Shown here piece by piece: positions 1 to 5,930 of a stretch of DNA of 7,073 bases. A program made the translations under genes and the position numbers. The stretch is from NCBI GenBank assembly GCA_023398105.1, contig JAEWST010000028.1, positions 1 to 7,073 of the forward strand, read 5' to 3'. Position 1 is the first letter of the stretch. Each line of letters begins with the position of its first letter. This DNA is from Bacillota bacterium. GTDB taxonomy: Bacteria > Bacillota > Clostridia > Acetivibrionales > DSM-1351. The notes under the pieces were generated by a model. It was not told the origin of the DNA, made no database searches, and saw only the letters and a program-made list of their open reading frames with translations.

Positions 1-572
1 TCCAAGTCCATATCTACCACGTATACATAGCCGTCATTTACATTCTTTTGGCACTGTTTGAGCGCATCATGTGCTCCTCTTTTGGGGCGGAATCCAAAAC
101 TGTTATCTGAGAATCTCTCTTCGTAGATTGGAGTCAGTTCCTGGTTGATTGCCTGCTGTATCACTCGGTCAACTACCGTAGGAACACCAAGTCTTCTTAC
201 TTCGCCTTTTGTTTCTTTGGGTATTTCTACCCGTCGAACTGGATTGGGTTTATATTTACCTGTCCTTATCTCTTGGATTAGAGTGTCTTGGTTTTCTCTC
301 AGGTAGGGTAGAAGTTCATCTACCTGCATTCCATCAATTCCACCTGCTCCCTTATTTGATTTCACTTGTTTATATGCCTTATTAAGGTTATCTTTCCGTA
401 AAATCAAATCCAAAAGATTGTTCGTCCAATAGTCTGTGATGATACCGCTCTTTTCAGTAATCTTAGAGTAGTCGAACACTTCTGCATACTCTTTCTGTTC
501 CGCAGATACCATTTGCAGGTAGTCTTCCATATGAAGTTGTCTGTTCTTAAATCTACTTTCAGTTACTTTCAT
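1..572 (-). CDS. ltrA: Group II intron reverse transcriptase/maturase (N-terminal 190 aa, partial)
   Basis: The intron-encoded protein binds its own intron RNA, assists splicing, and copies the intron into DNA during retrohoming. The first 190 codons are present and the frame is open to the left edge. Visible family landmarks are SNKGAGGIDGM (residues 72-82, RT-0/1 region), PVRRVEIPK (111-119), RRLGVPTVVDRVIQQAI (126-142, RT-2), FGFRPKRGAHDA (159-170, RT-2a) and YVVDMDL (184-190), the start of the RT-3 block carrying the first catalytic Asp. The ATG at 572 is chosen because AGGAGA lies nine bases upstream; an in-frame Met15 has no such site. An N-terminal extension of about 50 residues precedes the RT core. 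The sequence clearly differs from the reverse transcriptase of intron A, so the two introns are not recent duplicates. The catalytic YADD block, maturase domain and any endonuclease domain are outside the window. Confidence 0.93.
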   Translation of the reverse strand, partial: MKVTESRFKNRQLHMEDYLQMVSAEQKEYAEVFDYSKITEKSGIITDYWTNNLLDLILRKDNLNKAYKQVKSNKGAGGIDGMQVDELLPYLRENQDTLIQEIRTGKYKPNPVRRVEIPKETKGEVRRLGVPTVVDRVIQQAINQELTPIYEERFSDNSFGFRPKRGAHDALKQCQKNVNDGYVYVVDMDL

Positions 573-580
573 TGCTTGTA

Positions 581-586
581 TCTCCT
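581..586 (-). promoter_or_regulatory. Shine-Dalgarno site of intron B reverse transcriptase
   Basis: AGGAGA on the minus strand sits nine bases before the ATG at 572. It decides the start of the intron B reverse transcriptase, which is otherwise ambiguous because a second in-frame Met follows at codon 15. Confidence 0.75.
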
Positions 587-974
587 AAAGTTCAGTCCTT
601 CCCAGTATGTTTGCAACCATCTTGGTACTATGACCTCTGCTGACTTCTTGCCATTCGTTATTACTACAAGTTTCATACTCTGTTTTCTCTTGCTGACAAG
701 ACCTCCCTTGGTACCACACGTTTCTTTCTCTCCATCTATCTGCCACATTTACTACAGTTAATTCCGAGTAGTTATTGGACTTCAGTTTGTGTAGCAACCT
801 TATCCTTAACTATAGCCTGATGTGGTTTCTGTTCGTCAGACCAGAGATTTGCCTCCACCTTCCTTCAGATTCCACCTCACGGTGGACACCTTTGGTCTTG
901 GCTGTGTCCTTCCCACTACTAGGGCGGACTAGGGACTTTCACCCATTAGAAACGTGCGCCGCAAGGCGCACTAC

Positions 975-1010
975 ATAAAGTAGGGTAGCCTATTTCTAGG
1001 CTACCCCCTT
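975..1010 (-). ncRNA. Group II intron A domain VI and 3' splice site
   Basis: GGGTAGCCTA pairs perfectly with TAGGCTACCC around a GAAA tetraloop. TACTTTAT follows, so the A seven bases from the end can be the bulged branch-point adenosine, and the intron ends in AU at 975. The three bases GTA at 974-972 separate it from the 5' end of intron B. Confidence 0.75.
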
Positions 1011-1014
1011 ATCA

Positions 1015-1045
1015 AACCGTACGTGCGCTATTAACGCATACGGCT
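1015..1045 (-). ncRNA. Group II intron A domain V (catalytic hairpin)
   Basis: The RNA starts with the conserved catalytic triad AGC (AGCCGTATGCG) and closes with CGCACGTACGGTT. Seven base pairs (one G-U) form the lower stem. A two-base CG bulge and a four-pair upper stem follow, with a loop of about seven bases around TTAATAG. This is the signature domain V fold. It lies 20 bases after the reverse transcriptase stop codon and just before domain VI. Confidence 0.88.
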
Positions 1046-1065
1046 TACCAATTGTAGCTTTTAAT

Positions 1066-2502
1066 TTATGATGTAATCAAACCTTTGTTAAAGGCTATTC
1101 CTTGTAATCTACTGGCATTATAGTATTCAATTCCTTGTGCTTTCAAGTTCTTTATCTGTCGTTCAAGATTCTTCTTGTTTTTCATCGTCTGCTTTTCGAC
1201 ATATTGGTCTATCGTATAACCATACATTTTATTATAGTATAGCCAGTTTGAAGGAATTAGTTTAATCTTGCAGAAGTATTCCAAATTCCACTTCTGCAAC
1301 ATTCGAAATCCTTTTCTCACTGTAGGATGCTTATGTTGCATACAAACCCTTAGCCTTTGCCTTGTGTACATATCCAGGTTATGCAGTTGTCTGCTAAAAC
1401 TATTGTGATAACAGTGACTTTCCAGTCCGTATTTTCTATTTTTCTCTGCTGCTTTATAAGGATATAAGTAGTAATTGACTTTTCCTCGGATAATCGGATT
1501 AACCCTGTTTATCCATTCCTCCTGGTTTAATGTCAGTTTCCTACAGGTTGCATCTTTGATTTTCTTCTTGAAATCTTTTAGAGATTGTTCCGTTGGCTCT
1601 ACTATAAAGTATTTCCCACTTCCATCTTTCTTTTCTCTCCAATGTTTAAAATCAAACCCTACAAATTTAAAGTTTTCATTTTGAAAATCTACGAACTTAG
1701 TTTTATTTATTGCTATCTCTAACCCTAAGCTTTCGATTACTTTCTTTGCTATTTCCCCTGCTCTTTTTATTTCTTCATCTGATTTTGCAAAGAGCAGAAA
1801 ATCATCACAATATCGTACAAATTTTATTCCTTCCTTCTCTAACTCCCAGTCTAATTCATTTAAGTATACGTTTGCTAATAATGGAGATATAACGCCACCT
1901 TGCTGAGTTCCAGAGTTACTTTCCATAAATTTCCCTTCTTCCATATATCCTGATTTCAGCCATGCCCATATCATATCCAGAACAGTTCCGTCAGCTATAT
2001 ATTTCGTCAGTACTTTCATCAGTTTCTTATGTGGTATGTTATCGAAAAAACCCTTGATGTCACAGTCATAGATATAATTATTTCCTTGCTCTACATACCA
2101 TAAAATTATCTGCATTACTCTTTCAATCCCTCTATCTGGCCGATAGCCACAGGAGCATTTATGAAATATTCCGTCCTCAAATTTCGGACTTATTACATTC
2201 ACAATACTTTGCTGAACTATTCTGTCCCTGATAACTGGTATACCCAATGGTCTTTTGTCTCCATTTTTCTTCGGAATGTACACCCTTTTTACTGGCGTTG
2301 GCTTGTACTCCTTGTTTTTAAGTTCTTGCAGTAGTTCCAGTATTTTCTTCTCTTCGTCTGCCTTAAAGGTATCTATGGTTTCCTTATCTACTCCACCACA
2401 GCCCTTATTCTCTTCTACCTGTTTCCAAGCCGACATTAGTTTCCTGTCAAATAAAATCTGTCCGTAAATACTATGCCATTTCATTTTTAATTCATCATTC
2501 AT
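1066..2502 (-). CDS. ltrA: Group II intron reverse transcriptase/maturase, no endonuclease domain
   Basis: This 478-aa intron-encoded protein supports splicing and retrohoming of intron A. The RT core runs from about residue 30 to 285: ENKGCGGVD (31-39), VKRVYIPKKNGDKRPLGIP (71-89), CGYRPDRGIE (118-127), the motif A block DCDIKGFFD (146-154, catalytic Asp148), SGTQQGGVISPLLANVYLNE (197-216), and the motif C box YCDD (231-234, Asp233/234). The box is the less common YCDD rather than YADD. The thumb/maturase X domain covers about 300-430, including IRGKVNYYL (338-346). The tail (430-478) is basic and lacks the Cys pairs and HNH residues of an endonuclease, so an En-minus enzyme is inferred. I place the start at 2502, with AAGG six bases upstream and GGGAGG just before it. 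A longer frame from 2529 adds nine residues but has no ribosome site. All catalytic residues appear intact. Confidence 0.95.
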   Translation of the reverse strand: MNDELKMKWHSIYGQILFDRKLMSAWKQVEENKGCGGVDKETIDTFKADEEKKILELLQELKNKEYKPTPVKRVYIPKKNGDKRPLGIPVIRDRIVQQSIVNVISPKFEDGIFHKCSCGYRPDRGIERVMQIILWYVEQGNNYIYDCDIKGFFDNIPHKKLMKVLTKYIADGTVLDMIWAWLKSGYMEEGKFMESNSGTQQGGVISPLLANVYLNELDWELEKEGIKFVRYCDDFLLFAKSDEEIKRAGEIAKKVIESLGLEIAINKTKFVDFQNENFKFVGFDFKHWREKKDGSGKYFIVEPTEQSLKDFKKKIKDATCRKLTLNQEEWINRVNPIIRGKVNYYLYPYKAAEKNRKYGLESHCYHNSFSRQLHNLDMYTRQRLRVCMQHKHPTVRKGFRMLQKWNLEYFCKIKLIPSNWLYYNKMYGYTIDQYVEKQTMKNKKNLERQIKNLKAQGIEYYNASRLQGIAFNKGLITS

Positions 2503-3145
2503 TACTATCCTTATCCTCCCTACGTTCATTTGGCTCGTTTTTGCTAAGTATTTACCTCAACATCGTTACCATTCACATAACTGTAAGTTCTTGACTTGGT
2601 CTACAAAGGTCAACCCCCTTCCATTCGTTCCGCGTTTGGTCGCGTAATTACTTCTGTACTATGAGATTGTCTGACTCCCTTATATGCTGAAATAATTTCG
2701 AATTACTCTTATATATATCAGCCCTTTCGGTAAATATAAGGGTCTCACAGGGTCATCGCACCTTCCCTTTTAACATACCAAGCACCTTCACATGACAACC
2801 TCCATTTACTCGACTGGTTCTTCTGGGTAAATGATTTAGATTTCCCGACTTTTCGCACGGTCATCAACTTGCCCTGCCGCATCATGTGCTTCACTTTTCG
2901 TTTCGGTCTGCTAAACCGCCTACGGGTCTCTCGATTTTCCGCATCTCCTTCAGACACCACCTTACGATAATGCCCTAGATTAGACTTCCCGATTTGCACC
3001 AGTGCTCACGGGTGGAGATTTTCACTCCAGAGAAATCTTGTTTTCGGAACTCTTGATCCGTGTTTGCCTCCGCATCGTGATCGCTGTTCTTAATTCACAA
3101 AATAGTACTGGACAAAGCCAGTACTGGTGCGACTGCCTGTCGCAC

Positions 3146-3172
3146 AAAAAGAGCCAGTCTAATGACTGACTC
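3146..3172 (-). terminator. Rho-independent terminator used as group II intron target
   Basis: GAGTCAGTC pairs with GACTGGCTC (nine pairs, one G-U) around an ATTA loop, followed by TTTTT. It lies about 35 bases after the stop of the membrane-protein gene and closes that three-gene operon. The group II intron begins at the next base (3145), so the U-tract doubles as the intron's 5' exon. Confidence 0.88.
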
Positions 3173-3207
3173 TAAATTTTGTGGTAAATAATAAAATTAT
3201 TTTTTTA

Positions 3208-3603
3208 CTATTTATCATTACTATACCTTCTCTGATTTTCATTTGTAATTTTTAAGGTATCCGCAATTGCTTGATAAAGTTCAGAAGGTAATGAAGCCTG
3301 TAAAGCTAGTAATGTTATAACGTCACTAGCAGTATCGGTTAATTCCAGAACTTTTATATATATTAAAAATCCAATTATTATAAAAAGAAAAACAATTATT
3401 GCCAAGAAAAACATGGCGGTAGATTTAAATCTCTTTTTTAATCGCCACACCAAATCCAAAATCGTAGAGCTTACTGCAATAGCCATACACACATAATCAA
3501 TAAAAGCAACCAAGTCACCATCCAACGTACCAAGTCCTCTTGCTATAATTAATAATAATATTATACAAAAGAGTACAGCGCTTTTTATTAATGATTTATT
3601 CAT
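3208..3603 (-). CDS. Small membrane protein of unknown function (three predicted helices)
   Basis: I do not recognise this 131-aa protein. It has three hydrophobic stretches, at about residues 8-22, 31-52 and 64-85. A basic loop (WRLKKRFKS) between helices 2 and 3 predicts a cytoplasmic position. A soluble, likely helical tail of about 40 residues ends in the polar RRYSNDK. The start is uncertain: ATG at 3603 lies inside the end of the upstream gene, two bases before its stop codon (ATGAATAA), which suggests translational coupling. An in-frame ATG at 3615 would add MATL. Neither has a good Shine-Dalgarno. It is the last gene of a three-gene operon and is followed by a terminator. A membrane partner or immunity-type role for the operon is possible but unproven. 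Confidence 0.8.
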   Translation of the reverse strand: MNKSLIKSAVLFCIILLLIIARGLGTLDGDLVAFIDYVCMAIAVSSTILDLVWRLKKRFKSTAMFFLAIIVFLFIIIGFLIYIKVLELTDTASDVITLLALQASLPSELYQAIADTLKITNENQRRYSNDK

Positions 3604-4027
3604 TAGAGTCGCCATTTGCTATAATGATATTTTTAGTAATCAAATCATCATATAAAGTAAAGCAATACATTATATATTTATTATATGTTTTTTCTGATAT
3701 CTCTTTGTCTTCTTCTATATTATAATCAATAGAATACACAAGAGTATTTGAATTACTTTGTAACGATATCGTCCCTAAAAGCAATTTAGAATTTAAATCT
3801 AATAAAGTATCCTTAATCTCATTCATACCATATGAACTTGATTCCTTAATTTTAGATTTAAAACTGATTTTAAATAAATGTTGCTGTTCGTAAATATCAA
3901 TATAAATTGTTAGCTTAATATTTTTGCTTTTCCATCTGTACGGTATGATGTAGTGAGATTTATCGGTTTCTGAAAAAGCACGTATTTTTTCATCCTTAAT
4001 AAAACTTTCAACTTTTTCTCTTAACAT
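3596..4027 (-). CDS. Soluble YbjN-like protein of unknown function
   Basis: This 143-aa protein has no signal peptide or membrane segment. The order of elements is an N-terminal helix (residues 1-20), beta-rich strands (YIIPYRWKSKNIKLTIYIDI and following), a helix with LLDLNSKLLLGTISL (about 75-90), a strand (NTLVYSIDYNI) and a C-terminal helix (about 113-133). The run of a 'LNSKLLLGTISL' helix-strand followed by 'LVYSIDY' resembles the YbjN/type III secretion chaperone-like fold, whose members are small adaptor or regulator proteins. I see this resemblance by eye only. The gene starts 15 bases after the 104-aa gene, with AGGAAG about 11 bases upstream of ATG 4027, and overlaps the start of the membrane-protein gene. 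The three are therefore almost certainly co-transcribed. Confidence 0.82.
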   Translation of the reverse strand: MLREKVESFIKDEKIRAFSETDKSHYIIPYRWKSKNIKLTIYIDIYEQQHLFKISFKSKIKESSSYGMNEIKDTLLDLNSKLLLGTISLQSNSNTLVYSIDYNIEEDKEISEKTYNKYIMYCFTLYDDLITKNIIIANGDSNE

Positions 4028-4042
4028 TTTATCATTCGCTTC

Positions 4043-4357
4043 CTAAAAATTTATAATTTCCACATTTTTAATTTGATTAATCCATTCACAATCTTTTTTA
4101 GAGCATCTAATTCCAATAATTTTATTTTTAAAAACTTTCTCAATAAAAACAATAATCTTATCTGTCTGTCTATTACCTTCTTTATATATATCAAATTCTA
4201 TTTTATTCTTTTTTATACTAACTATGAATCCACCCTCATCAACATCGAAGACCTTATAAACAACTCCCTTTTTTCGATTTTTAATAAAATATTTATTTGC
4301 ATCAATCAATAGCTTCCAGCCAAGCATTTTATTCCCAGAAGTAACACTAATCCTCAT
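4043..4357 (-). CDS. Hypothetical 104-aa protein, first gene of a three-gene operon
   Basis: I do not recognise a family. The protein is basic, predicted soluble and rich in beta-strand-like alternation (GVVYKVFDVDEGGFIVSIKK at 31-50, NKIEFDIYKE at 51-60, DKIIVFIEKVF at 66-76). It has two cysteines near the C-terminus (CSKKDC, 85-90). The start is firm: ATG at 4357 is preceded by a consensus AGGAGG (4367-4372) nine bases upstream. A longer reading from 4555 would only translate the neighbouring IS66 remnant in the wrong frame, so I reject it. The ATG overlaps the stop of the IS66-derived frame by four bases (ATGA). Composition is far more AT-rich than the IS66 remnant, consistent with separate origins. 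Downstream neighbours are the YbjN-like and membrane-protein genes. Confidence 0.82.
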   Translation of the reverse strand: MRISVTSGNKMLGWKLLIDANKYFIKNRKKGVVYKVFDVDEGGFIVSIKKNKIEFDIYKEGNRQTDKIIVFIEKVFKNKIIGIRCSKKDCEWINQIKNVEIINF

Positions 4358-4734
4358 AAGTTGTCGCCTCCTTTTGAAGAAAATAAACTCACACCAAGTG
4401 CTTCCCACTCTTTTTCCTGGCGGTACAATGGAACGGCCAGCTCGTATTTCTGATGAATGACCCATGCGACTGCTCCCGGAGAAGCGTAGGAGTGCTGGAT
4501 GACAGGATACGGCATGGGGGATTTTTCCATATATTCTTTTCCTTCTTTCCTGCACTTACGGCATTCGAAGGTCTCCCGATAATAGTCGATGACACGGATT
4601 TTTGCAGGTATGAACTCTATTTCGGTCCGGACGAATTCTTCTCCTACCGAGACGAGTGGTGTACCACACGTCTCGCAGAATCGATCTTCCTCTGCAAGGG
4701 TACAAAGCTTTTTCTCATGAGGAAGACAGCAGTT
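4354..4734 (-). pseudogene. Truncated IS66-family transposase (TnpC) remnant
   Basis: This 126-codon open stretch, bounded by TGA codons at both ends (4737-4735 and 4356-4354), has no start codon of its own. It carries the N-terminal zinc-binding region of IS66 TnpC: two CxxC pairs (FCETCG at 19-24, ECRKCR at 57-62) around TEIEFIPAKIRVIDYYRETF. It continues with MPYPVIQHSYASPGAVAWVI and LAVPLYRQEKEWEALGVSL. Full IS66 TnpC proteins are roughly 500 residues; the N-terminal leucine-zipper region and the whole DDE catalytic core are missing. Recognisable homology ends near codon 117 (about 4384), after which the frame runs ten codons into the ribosome binding site of the next gene. TnpA and TnpB are absent, so the element cannot move by itself. 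Confidence 0.9.
4367..4372 (-). promoter_or_regulatory. Consensus Shine-Dalgarno of the 104-aa gene
   Basis: AGGAGG on the minus strand, nine bases before ATG 4357. It lies inside the tail of the truncated IS66 frame and fixes the start, ruling out the much longer upstream ORF. Confidence 0.85.
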
Positions 4735-4825
4735 TCAATACTTGTGGTATTAGTGCTATTATAATGCCCGTGTGGCGCACCAGAAGGCTCATAATGCCGT
4801 TCAACTGTCACTGGTACAGATTTCG

Positions 4826-4903
4826 TATGGTATTTTTAGGCACTAAAATAAGCCTACAGGCTCATATTTCTATAAGCATATAGACTTATTTAGATGTCCA
4901 AAT
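4826..4903. repeat. Dispersed repeat, copy 1, with inner inverted repeat
   Basis: Shares with 6110-6185 the end blocks TGGTATT...AG(G/A)CACTAAAATAAG and TTAGATGTCCAAAT, separated by a diverged AT-rich centre. Inside it, CACTAAAATAAGCCTA (4841-4856) is an imperfect inverted match to TAGACTTATTTAGATGTCC (4881-4899), spaced about 24 bases. The layout fits a recombinase or transposase binding site, or the end of a decayed insertion element. Confidence 0.7.
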
Positions 4904-4914
4904 ATTTTAGTTTA

Positions 4915-4944
4915 ATTATTACTATCTAACAATAGGCATGTCAA
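4915..4944 (-). promoter_or_regulatory. Putative promoter toward the three-gene operon
   Basis: On the minus strand, TTGACA (4944-4939), an 18-base spacer and AATAAT (4920-4915, five of six to TATAAT). It would transcribe through repeat copy 1 and the IS66 remnant into the gene at 4357, giving a leader of about 550 bases. No closer promoter is obvious. Such motifs occur by chance in AT-rich DNA. Confidence 0.4.
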
Positions 4945-5011
4945 ATAGAATAGGGGTAATAAACATTACATAGACTTTCGACTTCTTAAATTCAGTAATA
5001 GCATTAATATT

Positions 5012-5209
5012 TCACTCTGACTTGTCATTTTTTTTAAATTCCTCACTGACTACCCGATATATTGGTATTGAAATTAACAATAACGGAAACAACCAAACTA
5101 AACCATGATAATATGCAATTGACGATTCTGCGCTAAGAACACATATTATTATACTTTCAAAAGTAGCCATCGAAATATAAATACTATTCGATATTTTTAC
5201 ATCTTTCAT
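5012..5209 (-). CDS. Small two-helix membrane protein, candidate immunity or partner protein
   Basis: This 65-aa protein has two hydrophobic segments, about residues 8-26 (SIYISMATFESIIICVLSA) and 33-52 (YYHGLVWLFPLLLISIPIYR). A charged tail (EEFKKNDKSE) follows, probably cytoplasmic. AGAGGG (5215-5220) lies five bases before ATG 5209, and the start is only 14 bases after the stop of the secreted-protein gene, so the two form an operon. No family is recognised. A small hydrophobic protein directly downstream of a secreted one is the usual place for a bacteriocin immunity protein, which makes that role a reasonable hypothesis. An accessory or export role is equally open. Confidence 0.8.
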   Translation of the reverse strand: MKDVKISNSIYISMATFESIIICVLSAESSIAYYHGLVWLFPLLLISIPIYRVVSEEFKKNDKSE

Positions 5210-5223
5210 TTTAACCCTCTTGT

Positions 5224-5811
5224 TTACTGATATACAGGATCAATATAATTTGCTGTTCTTGTAGAATATGTACTTACTCGGGTATTTCCAGTAGGTTGAC
5301 CATATTGATATTCAGCATACCGTTCTTTCTTCAACGTATAGTCTGCATATACTCCTAATCTGCTGTATTTACTTGAATTGGCTGGAATTGTTGTTGCCAC
5401 AGAAAATGAATAGCTGAAACCAATATTCAATGTGACCCCTTGCCATGGATAGTTAGCATTAACATTAAAACTTTTACCTTTTGTAATAGTATAGCTAGAG
5501 GCCTTTGTCCAATTTGGAGTTCCTGAATGATAACCAACAAAATAATGGTTCAACTTTGACGACGCTAAAGTTTCTTGCAATCTCCATTCTTCACCGTATC
5601 GATATTGCGATGTTCTATGAGCCTTCATATAAAGCTCATAATCCTCCGCTGTTGGAAAAATCAGCTCATTACCACTTTGATCGATATAAGTATATTCACT
5701 TGTACTTTTTGATTCCATAGCATTTGTTGACGCAAATACATTTGATGGAGATGCAATAACAGTGACTAACGTAAGAATCAGTGCAAAAACTTTAATCATA
5801 ACTTTTTTCAT
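5224..5811 (-). CDS. Secreted cysteine-free aromatic-rich protein, possible bacteriocin-like or surface protein
   Basis: This 195-aa protein has a clear Sec signal peptide: basic MKKVMIK, a hydrophobic core (8-20), and a likely cleavage after VFA at residue 27. The mature part of about 168 residues contains no cysteine and no further membrane helix. It starts with a Ser/Thr/Glu-rich linker and a helix-like segment (PTAEDYELYMKAH, 53-65). About 100 residues of alternating polar/aromatic strand-like sequence follow (GYHSGTPNWTKASSYTITKG, 93-112; GVTLNIGFSYSFSVATTIPA, 125-144; KYSRLGVYADYTLKKERYAE, 148-167), with a Tyr-rich end. This pattern suggests a secreted beta-sandwich. The start has AAGGAG (5821-5826) nine bases upstream, and a TTGACA promoter precedes it. 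It heads a two-gene operon with a small membrane protein. I know no named family for it; bacteriocin, surface-binding or other secreted roles are all possible. Confidence 0.88.
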   Translation of the reverse strand: MKKVMIKVFALILTLVTVIASPSNVFASTNAMESKSTSEYTYIDQSGNELIFPTAEDYELYMKAHRTSQYRYGEEWRLQETLASSKLNHYFVGYHSGTPNWTKASSYTITKGKSFNVNANYPWQGVTLNIGFSYSFSVATTIPANSSKYSRLGVYADYTLKKERYAEYQYGQPTGNTRVSTYSTRTANYIDPVYQ

Positions 5812-5820
5812 AATGGAAAG

Positions 5821-5826
5821 CTCCTT
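5821..5826 (-). promoter_or_regulatory. Shine-Dalgarno site of the secreted-protein gene
   Basis: AAGGAG on the minus strand, nine bases before ATG 5811. It supports the start that gives an intact signal peptide. Confidence 0.8.
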
Positions 5827-5902
5827 TCATATTCTCATTTGGTATATAATTTTACCTACCCCCGTATCTAACAACTAAGATTTACCTTTGTTGGATATTT
5901 TT

Positions 5903-5930
5903 ACTATAACACGCTTATGCAGTTTGTCAA
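5903..5930 (-). promoter_or_regulatory. Sigma-A-type promoter of the secreted-protein operon
   Basis: Consensus TTGACA (5930-5925), a 16-base spacer and TATAGT (5908-5903) on the minus strand. Transcription would start near 5896, giving a leader of about 85 bases before ATG 5811. The leader holds a run of five G (about 5858-5862 region), unusual in this AT-rich stretch, but no clear operator or attenuator fold. Confidence 0.68.

Larger units (their letters stand above)
1..971 (-). mobile_element. Group II intron B, 5' portion (cut by left window edge)
   Basis: This is a self-splicing retroelement read on the minus strand. It opens at 971 with GTGCG, the consensus group II 5' end. The first 18 bases (971-954) fold as a hairpin, GTGCGCC/GGCGCAC with a TTGC loop. 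The motif GGTGAAAGTCCC, typical of domain I of bacterial group II introns, follows about 28 bases into the intron. About 400 nt of non-coding RNA (domains I-III) precede the reverse transcriptase frame, which is short and compatible with the compact class IIC type. Domains V and VI and the 3' end lie outside the window. The preceding element, intron A, ends only three bases upstream. Group II identity is confident; the class is inferred. Confidence 0.88.
975..3145 (-). mobile_element. Group II intron A, complete (about 2.17 kb)
   Basis: This is a complete intron on the minus strand. The 5' end at 3145 reads GTGCGAC and folds with GTCGCAC (3145-3126 region), the same opening hairpin design as intron B. 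About 640 nt of RNA (domains I-III and part of IV) precede the reading frame. The frame lies in domain IV and stops at 1066, about 20 bases before domain V (1045-1015). Domain VI (about 1010-975) is a hairpin followed by TACTTTAT, which gives a bulged A seven bases from an AU 3' terminus, as expected for the lariat branch point. The 5' exon is the T-run of a rho-independent terminator (3146-3172), the classic class IIC insertion site. The class assignment rests on this context and on the lack of an endonuclease domain. Both boundaries are read by eye and could shift by a base or two. Confidence 0.88.
4735..5011. other. Intergenic region with repeat copy 1 and a putative promoter
   Basis: No gene is supportable here. 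Positions 4740-4825 are GC-richer and may be further IS66-derived or other IS sequence; I cannot assign them. The remainder is AT-rich and contains repeat copy 1 (4826-4903) and a minus-strand promoter-like sequence (4915-4944). I see no clear terminator for the 5012-5209 gene. Confidence 0.5.

Noticed and set aside
585..797. 70-aa minus-strand ORF upstream of the intron B reverse transcriptase
   Set aside because: It lies within the structured RNA of intron B (domains I-III) and has no ribosome site; such ORFs are often mis-annotated in group II introns.
2745..2999. 84-aa basic minus-strand ORF
   Set aside because: It falls inside the 5' RNA region of intron A, has no Shine-Dalgarno and shows the composition expected of translated intron RNA.
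4358..4555. N-terminal extension of the 104-aa gene back to ATG 4555
   Set aside because: This part overlaps the IS66 transposase remnant in a different frame. The consensus AGGAGG at 4367-4372 points to ATG 4357.
4453..4764. 103-aa plus-strand ORF
   Set aside because: It is antisense to the IS66 remnant, whose zinc-finger motifs are clearly on the minus strand.
5505..5720. 71-aa plus-strand ORF
   Set aside because: It is antisense to the secreted-protein gene, which has a signal peptide, promoter and Shine-Dalgarno.
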